From assembly GCA_965263345.1 (NCBI GenBank), contig CBDHHC010000024.1, forward strand, positions 1,212,055 through 1,276,054: a stretch of DNA of 64,000 nt, read 5' to 3'. The DNA comes from CBDHHC01 sp965263345 (GTDB lineage: Bacteria; Pseudomonadota; Alphaproteobacteria; Rhizobiales; CBDHHC01). The position numbers were made by a program, and so were the translations under genes. The notes beneath the pieces are model-generated. The model ran no database searches. It had not been told where the DNA came from and worked only from the letters and a program-made list of their open reading frames with translations. Positions 47,168 to 55,889 of the stretch are shown piece by piece; position 1 is the first letter of the stretch, and each line of letters starts with the position of its first letter.

Positions 47168-49195
47168 CTAATAATAATAAACCGTAAAGATGTGTAGTGC
47201 GATCAGTATAGGAAATGGCCAGAAAACCAGTATATGCACCCATATTGGGATTGCAGCCGGCTTAGCTGAACTTTTTAAATATTTACTTAGCAAAATATGC
47301 TCGAATGATTTAACCGCTCCAGCGGCTGCACCAACCAAAGCAAGGGATAAAAATGTAGCCATCAACCAGAAATTTAGGTTGGACCCTAGATGAAAACCTG
47401 TATGTAAAAACAAAACAACCAAAGCAAACACACCAAAGAAAACATGAAACATTCGCCAAATGGAATAATCTCCAAAAGACAACCATTTAATATTCTTTCG
47501 TAAGGATAAAATCGCAGCCAACACGGAAAGAGCTAACAAAGTAAAACCAGAAACCTGTTTCCAGTAACCATTCGTCCAAAGGTAATCGAGTTGAAAATTG
47601 TCTTGAACGCTCTGTGTGTAAGGCCATGTCGGCATAAAAATAGTAATTAAAGCTAGAAGAGCAGCAAGCACGGAAAAAATCGCAACAGGGCGAAACAAAC
47701 CAATAGGTTCAAACTTCGGCTTACCCTCTATCAATTCATGTATAAGAGGTTTACAACTACCACAAACCGTCGCAGCACTTGTATCTCTTTGTACAGCTTC
47801 GAGTGTAACGGAACCTTGCTGAATCGCATCACCAATTTGTCCCCGGGTCACTCCTGTACAATTACAAACAGTAGCTGCCGCAGGCCATTCAATAACACTC
47901 TGAGGTTCAGACTGGTTCTTAACAAAACCCGTCTTTTTAAACCGCCTGATTTGCCATGCCCATACAGTAGCATTTTCCTGAATGGCTTTTTGCAACACAT
48001 TAATTTCAGGCCAATCCCCCAGCGCCATAGCACCAATTAATCGACCTCGTTTCAAGACGATACGACGATAAATTCCATTTTCAGAGTCTTGATAGATATG
48101 TGTTTCAATATCTTTACGCTGGCGAAGCTGCTCAATATCTCCCATCGAAAAAACATCTGTGCCAACGACCTTGAGCTTCGTTGTCGGCAAAGAACCAGAA
48201 TAAACTCTTTCCTCTCCAGAAATATTTGCAGCAGCTATTGCTGCTTGCTCCAGTCCGGGCCCCACAAGCCCGTATATATTCCCGTCATATTCAGCACATT
48301 CACCAACAGCATATACATCAGGGTCTGAAGTCCGCATATATTTATCAACAGTAATAGCGCGACCAACAGAAATTCCCGAATCACGCACCATTTCCATATT
48401 GGGGCGAATTCCAGTACAAACAATTACAGTATCGCATTCTATTTTTTCGCCATTGCTCAACTCAACAGCCTCAACACGCCCGTTCCCATGAATTTCTTTG
48501 ACAGCATGTCCAACACGAACTGTTAGTCCAAGAGACTCAATCTGGTCTGCCAACAACTCACCGCCCAACTGGTCTAACTGTCGTGCCATTAAGCGTGACT
48601 CATGTTCTACAATCCAGGTTTCAACATCGCGGTTTGCCATCCCTCTGGCAGCTTCTAGTCCTAATAAACCACCACCAATGACCACTGTACGTCGTGATGA
48701 AAATGTACGGGCAATCAACTGTTCAGTATCATCAAAATTCCTGAATTTATAAACACCATCCCGGTCAATCCCCTTGATAGGTGGGATATGCGCACGCGAA
48801 CCTGTCGCAATTATAAGTTTAGAGTAAGGAAATTCTCGTCCATACTGCCCCGTTACAACTTTTGCATCGGTATTGATATCAACAATAGAATGGCTGGTAT
48901 ATTGATCAACTTTACTGTCCGGTGAAAAATTTGGTGCTTGATAAACTTGACCAATCTGTACATCACCAGCAAGCAAAGGCGTAAGCTTTACTCTATTATA
49001 GGGTTTCCATCTCTCCGCATTAAAAATAGTCACCGGCACATTTCTACGTGCCAGTTCTTGTGCGGCACGAATACCCGTAGGCCCACCGCCAATGATGATG
49101 ACAGGATCTTTAAATTGATCCGAAGAACTCTTTACAGGTGATTGTTCACCTATATCCCCAAAGTCCTTCTTTTTCGAAACTTCATTCAGCATCAA
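47168..49195 (-). CDS. fusion: NirB-like FAD reductase, BFD [2Fe-2S] domain, cytochrome b-like membrane domain
   Basis: A 675-residue protein. Residues ~30-420 are a pyridine nucleotide-disulphide oxidoreductase like the NirB N-terminus, with FAD site VIIIGGGPTGIRAAQELAR and NAD(P)H site TVVIGGGLLGLEAARGMA. Residues ~444-490 are a BFD-like [2Fe-2S] domain with CNC...CGSC. From ~505 on are about five membrane helices with His in FHVFFGVF, FLHTGFHLG, WVHILVFW and ALHIFTVYYY, suiting a di-heme b-type domain. No siroheme or nitrite reductase domain is present. Role inferred as transfer of electrons from NAD(P)H to membrane hemes and the following cytochrome. Confidence 0.85.
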   Translation of the reverse strand: MMLNEVSKKKDFGDIGEQSPVKSSSDQFKDPVIIIGGGPTGIRAAQELARRNVPVTIFNAERWKPYNRVKLTPLLAGDVQIGQVYQAPNFSPDSKVDQYTSHSIVDINTDAKVVTGQYGREFPYSKLIIATGSRAHIPPIKGIDRDGVYKFRNFDDTEQLIARTFSSRRTVVIGGGLLGLEAARGMANRDVETWIVEHESRLMARQLDQLGGELLADQIESLGLTVRVGHAVKEIHGNGRVEAVELSNGEKIECDTVIVCTGIRPNMEMVRDSGISVGRAITVDKYMRTSDPDVYAVGECAEYDGNIYGLVGPGLEQAAIAAANISGEERVYSGSLPTTKLKVVGTDVFSMGDIEQLRQRKDIETHIYQDSENGIYRRIVLKRGRLIGAMALGDWPEINVLQKAIQENATVWAWQIRRFKKTGFVKNQSEPQSVIEWPAAATVCNCTGVTRGQIGDAIQQGSVTLEAVQRDTSAATVCGSCKPLIHELIEGKPKFEPIGLFRPVAIFSVLAALLALITIFMPTWPYTQSVQDNFQLDYLWTNGYWKQVSGFTLLALSVLAAILSLRKNIKWLSFGDYSIWRMFHVFFGVFALVVLFLHTGFHLGSNLNFWLMATFLSLALVGAAAGAVKSFEHILLSKYLKSSAKPAAIPIWVHILVFWPFPILIALHIFTVYYY

Positions 49196-49638
49196 TGCCT
49201 CTGTTTTTTTATCTTTCTCAATCGTGAGATAACGTCGATACCATCATTGATATTCAAACAAAAAAGCGCCTTACACATAGATCGCCTTTTAAAGACGACG
49301 AATGTGAAAGACGCCATTGCCTTAATAATCATTTGTCTAAAGCACGATCCACACATGCTTCACGATGAGTTGAGCAAACAACATGCCAAACCAAATTATG
49401 ACATAAAAAACCAAGGCACATCATACAATTAAGAGAGGTAGATACGATTTCATTCAACAATATACATGTACAAAATCTGTGCAGAAAAAAATACAAAGTG
49501 AAAATTTTAGGCAAACACAGCAAATAATTTTATCAAAAAAAGCCCTTTACACTAAACCAAATGAAAAATGAAAACGTATCTACCGACATGTGCGCATGTA
49601 ACTCAAAATGAAAACCCTAACGTAACGGAGATATAGGG
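49196..49638. other. 443-base intergenic region between divergent genes
   Basis: Divergent promoters for the oxidoreductase operon and the fasciclin gene must lie here. I searched by eye for an FNR/NnrR box (TTGA-N6-TCAA) and found only TTGATATTCAA near 49244-49254, whose half-sites are three bases apart, too close for that family. No RNA fold recognised. Confidence 0.4.
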
Positions 49639-50133
49639 ATGAAACTAATCAGACTTTTTGTTTGTTCAATTTTTGCGCTATTTATAATTACAAATTATGC
49701 AAACGCAGGACATCATTCTAAAACTGGCAACATTGTTCAGACAGCCAAAAAAGCAGGCAAGTTTAATACACTTTTAGTTGCAGCAAAAAAAGCTGGCCTC
49801 GTAAGAGCCCTGTCAAAAAAACACCCAATCACAGTTTTTGCTCCAACCGATCATGCATTTTCAAAATTACCTGCTGGAACCGTTGAGGAACTTATCAAAC
49901 CTAAAAACCGTCATAAACTAAGAAAGATTCTTCTTTACCATGTAGTCAAAGGAAGAATCTACGCCAAAGATATCCCACATAAACCCATCTATGTAAAAAC
50001 ATTAAGTGGTAAAAAACTGAAAGTGAGACGTGGCTTATTTAGTGTGAAAATAAATAATGCGCGAGTAAGAGCGGCGGATGTGAAAGCCTCAAATGGCGTT
50101 ATTCATGTGATTAACCGAGTTCTTTTGCCTTAA
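49639..50133 (+). CDS. secreted fasciclin-domain protein (second)
   Basis: A 164-residue protein with a signal peptide (LIRLFVCSIFALFIITNYANA) and one FAS1 domain: FNTLLVAAKKAGLVRAL, ITVFAPTDHAFSKLP and the end GVIHVINRVLLP. Paralogue of the gene at 25574 but short of a C-terminal tail. Very Lys-rich; the first exposed residues contain HHSKTGN. An AACGGAG-like site precedes the start. Probably periplasmic, unrelated to the flanking redox block. Confidence 0.92.
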   Translation: MKLIRLFVCSIFALFIITNYANAGHHSKTGNIVQTAKKAGKFNTLLVAAKKAGLVRALSKKHPITVFAPTDHAFSKLPAGTVEELIKPKNRHKLRKILLYHVVKGRIYAKDIPHKPIYVKTLSGKKLKVRRGLFSVKINNARVRAADVKASNGVIHVINRVLLP

Positions 50134-50152
50134 ATCGAATGGAACAAATACG

Positions 50153-50178
50153 TTCTCCTCTCACTCGTGAGAGGAGAA
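50153..50178. terminator. bidirectional terminator between fasciclin and photolyase genes
   Basis: TTCTCCTCTCA (50153-50163) pairs with TGAGAGGAGAA (50168-50178) around a CTCG loop; an 11-base perfect stem followed by TT. It is placed between convergent genes. Confidence 0.75.
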
Positions 50179-50273
50179 TTTAAAAGCACCAACTCTATTG
50201 CTGCACGCACTTTTTATATAAATCGCAAGCAGTGCAATATAGAAAATCAATATAAACGAAGAACAAAGAGGTG

Positions 50274-51707
50274 TTAGAAACTTTGGGAAGAGTTACTTTG
50301 TTTCAATTGAGAAAAAGCATCTAGAGCTTCTTGTCGAGAAATCTTTAAATCAACGATAGGCTTTGGATAAGATTTCCCTAAAACGATTCCGCAATGCTCT
50401 AAAATATCCTCAGGTGCTTCCCAGGGACAAAACAGATATTTTTTGGGCAATCTTTTAAGCTCAGGAATATATGAACATGTATATGCACCATCAGGATCAA
50501 ATTTCTGCCCCTGTGTCACAGGATTAAAAATCCGAAAATAAGGAGCAGCATCAGCGCCACATCCTGCAATCCATTGCCAGCTCGCGCTATTATTCGCCAA
50601 ATCAGCATCCACAAGACAATCCCAAAACCAACGCTCCCCTTCATGCCAGTGCAGTCGTAAATTCTTCACAAGGAAAGAGCCAACAATCATCCGCACCCGA
50701 TTATGCACATAACCAGTTTGCCATAACTCCCTCATACCAGCATCTACAATTGGATAGCCAGTCATCCCTCTCTGCCAGGATTTTAAAAACGACTTATTTT
50801 CTCTCCATGAAAAATGGTCAAACTTTTTTTGCAAATTCACACGGGGCAAATCAGGATTATAATAAAGTAAACTATGTGAAAATTCTCGCCAGCCCAATTC
50901 ACTACAAAAATGATCTATATTTTGATCATCTCCCATACCTTTAGCAGCATACCAAACTTGATTTGGAGAAATTTCTCCAAAATGCAGATAAGGAGAAAGC
51001 CGCGAAACATACGATTGGCCAGGAAAGTTTCGCCCTTCTTTATAATGAGATATACCGTTTGTAAGAAAATTCTCTAACTGTTTCTGAGCTGCTGGCTCTC
51101 CTATGGCCCAATGGGACTCAAGCATAGTGTCCCATGAAATTTTGGGAAGGAGTTTTAAATCTTCTAGCGAAACAGATTTATAGTCGTCTTCAACAAAAGA
51201 TTTCTTTTTGGGCTTTGGCAAAGATTTCCTTGGAGCTGCCGCATTCAAACACCCTTTGCGATAAAATGGTGTAAAAACTTTATAGGGCGTTCCATCACTT
51301 TTAAGAACTTCCCACGGCTCCCACAATAATGAGCCATTAAAACTAAAGACCTCGATATTGTCATCCTGTAAAGACTGTTTAATCTCTTTATCACGACCAA
51401 TACGCCAAGGCTCATAACAACGGTTCCAATAAACAGCCTGCGCACCATTGGCTTTAATAATTTTAGGCAATATATCTTGCGGGCGTCCCATATAAAGTGA
51501 AAGCATTCCCTTTAATGAAGCATGTAAAGATTTTAAAGAATGATGTAACCACCATCTGCTAGCACCGCCGGCTTGATATGCTCCAGCATTTTGATCATCT
51601 AAAATATAAATAGGAAGAACATCACCATTTTTTGCAGCTTCATAAAGCCCGGGATTATCAGTCAGCCTAAGGTCCTGTCTGAACCAGAAAATATTTAGTT
51701 TGCTCAT
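50274..51707 (-). CDS. phrB: deoxyribodipyrimidine photolyase (CPD, class I)
   Basis: A 477-residue flavoprotein that splits UV-induced pyrimidine dimers with light. It starts IFWFRQDLRLTDNPGLY (antenna domain), and the FAD domain shows RNFPGQSYVSRLSPYLHFGEISP, GWREFSHSLLYYNP, YPIVDAGMRELWQTGYVHNR, and DADLANNSASWQWIAGCGADAAPYFRIFNP. Trp residues of the electron chain are present. Heads an operon of four minus-strand genes with tight spacing. Confidence 0.96.
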   Translation of the reverse strand: MSKLNIFWFRQDLRLTDNPGLYEAAKNGDVLPIYILDDQNAGAYQAGGASRWWLHHSLKSLHASLKGMLSLYMGRPQDILPKIIKANGAQAVYWNRCYEPWRIGRDKEIKQSLQDDNIEVFSFNGSLLWEPWEVLKSDGTPYKVFTPFYRKGCLNAAAPRKSLPKPKKKSFVEDDYKSVSLEDLKLLPKISWDTMLESHWAIGEPAAQKQLENFLTNGISHYKEGRNFPGQSYVSRLSPYLHFGEISPNQVWYAAKGMGDDQNIDHFCSELGWREFSHSLLYYNPDLPRVNLQKKFDHFSWRENKSFLKSWQRGMTGYPIVDAGMRELWQTGYVHNRVRMIVGSFLVKNLRLHWHEGERWFWDCLVDADLANNSASWQWIAGCGADAAPYFRIFNPVTQGQKFDPDGAYTCSYIPELKRLPKKYLFCPWEAPEDILEHCGIVLGKSYPKPIVDLKISRQEALDAFSQLKQSNSSQSF

Positions 51708-51713
51708 ATCGTT

Positions 51714-52448
51714 TTAAAATGCAATCTCTTCACCATCCCAGGCAAAAACCTTACCTGTATCTTGCGGGGTAAGTTTATCAAGAACCTCAACCAGTTTAGA
51801 AACAGAATAGTCAGAACTAAAAAGCTTATCGCTTTTTACATTACGCTGAAAGGGCTCTGAAAGATCACTCACAACAGTTCCAGGATGCAAGCCAACAACA
51901 ATGGCAGTTTTGTTTTTTCTTGCCAGTTCTATACTAGCTGTTTTTAGAATCATATTGAGAGCAGCCTTTGACGCCCGATAACTATACCACCCACCTAAAT
52001 GATTATCAGATATACTTCCCACACGTGCAGAAAGTGCTGCAAAAATTGATCTCCTGTCTTTGCTCAATTTGGGTAGAAAATATTTCGCGACCATTGCAGG
52101 AGCAAATGTATTTATCGCAAAAACAGTCTGAAGATTCTCGCTTGAAAGAGAAGAGAGAGACTTCTCTGGCATCATATCACCGTGATGTAAAAGACCTGTA
52201 GCCAAAATAACAACATCAATTGGTGCTGCCTCAGCAGCAAGACCTGCAGCGTATTTGATTGTCTCTTCTTTCAAAAGGTCTATCGAGCATGTCTTAACAT
52301 TGGGAAAAGCAAATTGTCTTAAAGATCGAGAAAAAGCGTATATTGTTGATCTTTTATCAAAAGTTGCAAAATGAGAAACAAACGAACGACCAATTGCTCC
52401 ACTCGCCCCAATAATCACAATATTCAAAGCGGGTGTCTCATCACTCAT
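51714..52448 (-). CDS. SDR family oxidoreductase (CsgA-like)
   Basis: A 244-residue short-chain dehydrogenase. NAD(P) site IVIIGASGAIGRSF, catalytic Tyr-Lys in WYSYRASKAALNM. Resembles the C-factor/CsgA group found beside photolyases. Lies between the photolyase stop and the FAD-oxidoreductase start (8-base overlap). Substrate unknown. Confidence 0.88.
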   Translation of the reverse strand: MSDETPALNIVIIGASGAIGRSFVSHFATFDKRSTIYAFSRSLRQFAFPNVKTCSIDLLKEETIKYAAGLAAEAAPIDVVILATGLLHHGDMMPEKSLSSLSSENLQTVFAINTFAPAMVAKYFLPKLSKDRRSIFAALSARVGSISDNHLGGWYSYRASKAALNMILKTASIELARKNKTAIVVGLHPGTVVSDLSEPFQRNVKSDKLFSSDYSVSKLVEVLDKLTPQDTGKVFAWDGEEIAF

Positions 52449-53433
52449 CAGATAACAACTTTATAAGATTTTGCGATAATGCCTCAGCACTTAAAAAAGC
52501 TCCCTCAACTTTCCCTTGCACACACCAGTCGCCACAGGCAGCAAGCTTTTCATGAGCATCCATCATAACTTTACTTCTCGCCACCTTACCAGAATTAGCA
52601 TATCGCCAACGATGCAAAACAGCATGATCAGGAATGAACATTTTCTCTCCTAAAATATTGGAAACACCATCGAGAAGTTGCTGCTTTATATCCTCCAAAT
52701 CATCATCTAAATGATCTTCAGCCCATTCATTAGATGAATGTACGACCATTGAAAAACACATATTACGACCAGGTTTCGAACTATTCACAGCAAGGGTACT
52801 AATTTTGGAATTTTTAACAAGGGCAAATTGCCAAGGTAGCTCAACAGAATTCTCTGCACCAAGCATTAACGCAAAGCACCCTGACATTTTTATCTGTCGC
52901 AGATCATCATAAAAATGAAATGTGTTGGGCATCAATTGCAAAGTTTGATAAGCTGGCAACGCGCATATCACCCAATCAAAATCTCCCAGACTTTGTCCTT
53001 CTTTGTCACAAAGACACCAAACATCCTCTAGCCTTTCAATCTTTTCAATGTGAGTTCCAAGAACCACATTATGTTCTTCAGCCAGGAATTTGACCATCTG
53101 GTTCATTTTTGGAACAGCCACATAATGCGGTATTTGAGAGCCCCACTGACGTTCCATCACAATCTCTTTGCCCTCGAACTGAACAAAATTTGCAGCCCAT
53201 TCTGCAACAAGCCCAGAGGAAATCAAAGGATCTAAAAAGCGTTTAAAACTTTTGCTTTGAGCTGTAAAAAATTGCGCACCATGATCAAACTGATAAGGAT
53301 CAGCATAGCGCGTAGCCATCCTCCCCCCAACACCGCGAGATTTTTCAAAAACAGTGATTTCAGCATAATTGGAGAGCTTATTAGCAAGAACAATACCAGA
53401 CAAACCAGCTCCAATAATGGCAATCTTCTTCAT
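52441..53433 (-). CDS. FAD/NAD(P)-binding amine oxidase-like (renalase-type) protein
   Basis: A 330-residue flavoprotein with Rossmann IAIIGAGLSGIVLANKLSNYAEITVFEKSRGVGGRMATRY and the FDHGAQFFTAQSKSF motif typical of the photolyase-associated group. A C-terminal AACGDWCVQGKVEGAFLSAE segment closes the FAD site. Overlaps the SDR by 8 bases and the next gene by 4, so it is one transcript with them. Likely acts on a small metabolite; its substrate is unknown. Confidence 0.9.
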   Translation of the reverse strand: MKKIAIIGAGLSGIVLANKLSNYAEITVFEKSRGVGGRMATRYADPYQFDHGAQFFTAQSKSFKRFLDPLISSGLVAEWAANFVQFEGKEIVMERQWGSQIPHYVAVPKMNQMVKFLAEEHNVVLGTHIEKIERLEDVWCLCDKEGQSLGDFDWVICALPAYQTLQLMPNTFHFYDDLRQIKMSGCFALMLGAENSVELPWQFALVKNSKISTLAVNSSKPGRNMCFSMVVHSSNEWAEDHLDDDLEDIKQQLLDGVSNILGEKMFIPDHAVLHRWRYANSGKVARSKVMMDAHEKLAACGDWCVQGKVEGAFLSAEALSQNLIKLLSDE

Positions 53434-53870
53434 ATCTTAAATAAAATAACAATCAAGCTTGCAACAACGATAGCCGTTGCAATAAATCTGTTGTGAAAAT
53501 AGGTATCTGTAATAACCTCATCTTTATTCAACCTATAATCAATGATTAAAAGCGCAATAAATGTTATTATCAACACAAATAACATCCAAAAAGGAGGGAG
53601 CAAAATAAACGCGAGCCAGACAATAATCGCAATAATATTACTTGTAACAAACAAATTTACGTTTGTCCTGGAGTTACAATAAATATAGCTACCCCAATGC
53701 ACACCAGCAAGAAAACTCGTAATCACTATGCCATATTGAATAGCAATATAGTGGAAAAAATTAGGATCATAAAAGACAAACAAACCTAGATAAGGCAGTA
53801 AAGCTGCGACCACAAAAGGGATTGTACCAGCATAAATAAGCAAAGTATGAAGTCTAATATTTTTGATCAT
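53430..53870 (-). CDS. DUF3429 membrane protein
   Basis: A 146-residue membrane protein with about four helices: TLLIYAGTIPFVVAALLPYL, the AIQYGIVITSFLAGVHWG motif of DUF3429, and two more. First gene in the photolyase operon by position (transcribed first). It commonly accompanies photolyase or SDR genes. Function unknown. Confidence 0.85.
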   Translation of the reverse strand: MIKNIRLHTLLIYAGTIPFVVAALLPYLGLFVFYDPNFFHYIAIQYGIVITSFLAGVHWGSYIYCNSRTNVNLFVTSNIIAIIVWLAFILLPPFWMLFVLIITFIALLIIDYRLNKDEVITDTYFHNRFIATAIVVASLIVILFKI

Positions 53871-53940
53871 GACACACCCTCATATTTCGTTAGATGTGCA
53901 TATAACATAAGATTTTTATGAAATATATTTGAAAAATAGA

Positions 53941-53968
53941 AAATGGAATAAATTGCTTATTCCACTTT
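53941..53968 (-). terminator. rho-independent terminator for the DUF3179 gene
   Basis: TGGAATAA (44-51 of the 53900s) and TTATTCCA (53957-53964) pair around a 5-base loop. On the minus strand the stem is followed by TTTTCTATTTTTC, a good U-tract. It separates the DUF3179 gene from the photolyase operon. Confidence 0.7.
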
Positions 53969-54007
53969 CATATACGATATAGCACCTATGATTTATGTAA
54001 ATTATTT

Positions 54008-55411
54008 TTACTGTTTTTCACTGTAAAGCGTGCTATTGACACCAAGATACCCATCCCAGGCAAACCAATAGCTGATATGTCCAGGTAACCTGGCAAGTTT
54101 CTCACCTTTCGGTCCTAAAATAAAATTTTCTTCAAGAGACCAGATACCATTACGACTTTTCAGTTTGTTTGGTGCGTCCCCAAGTTCAAAATCTTCTTGA
54201 CCTCTCTCATACGCTCGAACAGTACGAGTTTGAGCATTCCCAATCAAAACCAGTTTTTTTTCGCCAATACGATCATTGATGACTGTTTTGGTTTTAAAAG
54301 CCTCCAAAGGCCAGGCTCTGGCAGCACCAACATCTCGTATCCCAAAGACAAAATCTTTACGCTTAAGCTTATCTTCATTTCGCACGATGGTAGGAAACAT
54401 AAGATCAGGGCTGGAGAAATATTCATTATAGACAACTCCAGAACCATAATCTCTGGAAAATCCAGTATTAAGAGATAACACTTTACCCTTTGGATGTTTT
54501 GCCTTCCAGTCTTTCCATGAAGTAATAAGCACTGGACGGATCTTTAACTTAAGGCCACGATCCTTCAATGGGCCACTAACCGGTTCGCCCGTAAATTGGT
54601 TCCACAAACTATTTGTTTCACGGTCAAACATTAATTTATTCGAACGGTATAAAAAACCTGAGGAACCAAAAATAAGAGGTTTATCACGACCTTCTATTTT
54701 CGTTTCAAATAAAATACCAGAACCACACAATGTACAATAAGCAAGAGCTACAGGGACCCCGCCAATTGTTTCATTAAACATTTCATGCCATCCCATTATT
54801 CTCAATGGATAAGCACGAACATCTCCATTAATCTCAACACCAAAAACAAGATCATCATCCACGAGGTATTTTGCTTTCTCAGCTTCTATGAGCTTTGGAT
54901 TATCAAGAGAAGGAATGCCATCGACACCAACACCTCCCCATGTAATTTCTTCCAAACGAATCTTCATATTTTTACGAAGGCTCAGATCTCCTCCTAAAAA
55001 CTGCATAAATCTTGGATCTATATCCCGAAAAATTCGCAGCTTGATCTCTCGAAAACTCTCATGAGGAACAATGTCGTGATTGGCTTCTTGCCACAACATT
55101 GCATCGCCCCATTTCTTTATTGTCTTATCGCCCGTGAGTTTTTGTACCGAAGCCACAAGCTTTGGAGTTGGCCCCCGATATCTTAAAGCAACAATGATAG
55201 TCGCTATAACATCTTGTCTCCCACGTTTGACAAACTGATCAAGAGCCCCATGGGCTTCTTCACGTGATCCAAAAACAATATGTTCACTAAGAGTTTTTAT
55301 GGTTTTATCATTTAAGGGAGCAGCTGAAATTTGCTGATTATATGCAATCGGTAATAAAACAAGAAAAATAAGAATTAAAAAATACCACGTCCTAAAAAAA
55401 TCTTTTATCAC
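54008..55411 (-). CDS. DUF3179 protein
   Basis: A 467-residue protein with an N-terminal hydrophobic signal (YFLILIFLVLLPIAY). DUF3179 motifs: AYPLRIMGWHEMFNETIGGVPVALAYCTLCGSGILF with its C-X2-C, and SLNTGFSRDYG downstream. Likely periplasmic; function unknown, though the paired Cys suggests metal or redox behaviour. Confidence 0.9.
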   Translation of the reverse strand: MIKDFFRTWYFLILIFLVLLPIAYNQQISAAPLNDKTIKTLSEHIVFGSREEAHGALDQFVKRGRQDVIATIIVALRYRGPTPKLVASVQKLTGDKTIKKWGDAMLWQEANHDIVPHESFREIKLRIFRDIDPRFMQFLGGDLSLRKNMKIRLEEITWGGVGVDGIPSLDNPKLIEAEKAKYLVDDDLVFGVEINGDVRAYPLRIMGWHEMFNETIGGVPVALAYCTLCGSGILFETKIEGRDKPLIFGSSGFLYRSNKLMFDRETNSLWNQFTGEPVSGPLKDRGLKLKIRPVLITSWKDWKAKHPKGKVLSLNTGFSRDYGSGVVYNEYFSSPDLMFPTIVRNEDKLKRKDFVFGIRDVGAARAWPLEAFKTKTVINDRIGEKKLVLIGNAQTRTVRAYERGQEDFELGDAPNKLKSRNGIWSLEENFILGPKGEKLARLPGHISYWFAWDGYLGVNSTLYSEKQ

Positions 55412-55889
55412 AATACGAGCTCCTTCTCATCACATATATGGATAGTCTCAGTTTACTATAGGAGCTTCTCTTGCTTGAAATATGATATATCACGCTTATT
55501 TGCATGAAATTGAAGACTTTTCCGATGTTTTTAATAAACAAAAGCAATTTTCTATAAAGTTTCAAAAATGAGTGAAGTTAACCAAAAGCTGACAGAATAA
55601 GTCCCAAAAATCCAATAAACATTGATTTTCTTAACTGGCCTGAGTAATAAGACCTATAATATAACAATATTTCTAAGATAACAAAAAGTCATATATACTG
55701 CCAAAAAAGCATAGATATCTTATAAATTTATAGCTTCATCTATTTAAGATATTTGAATAAATAAACGATCACGAGTGACAAAGTAGCTTTCTTGATTTAA
55801 GTCCAACAACAAGGTAACTGTTACTAAATTATCTAACACTATCAAAGCAAATAAAACAATTGATAGAATAAATAATCAAAGAGTTCTGG
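55412..55889. other. 478-base intergenic region before the ABC exporter
   Basis: AT-rich with several stops in all frames; no gene or RNA recognised. It is upstream of the ABC gene and divergent from DUF3179, so it must contain both promoters. Confidence 0.4.

Noticed and set aside
49244..49254. TTGATATTCAA as a nitrogen-oxide regulator site for the redox block
   Set aside because: Half-sites are separated by three bases, not the six of the FNR/NnrR family.
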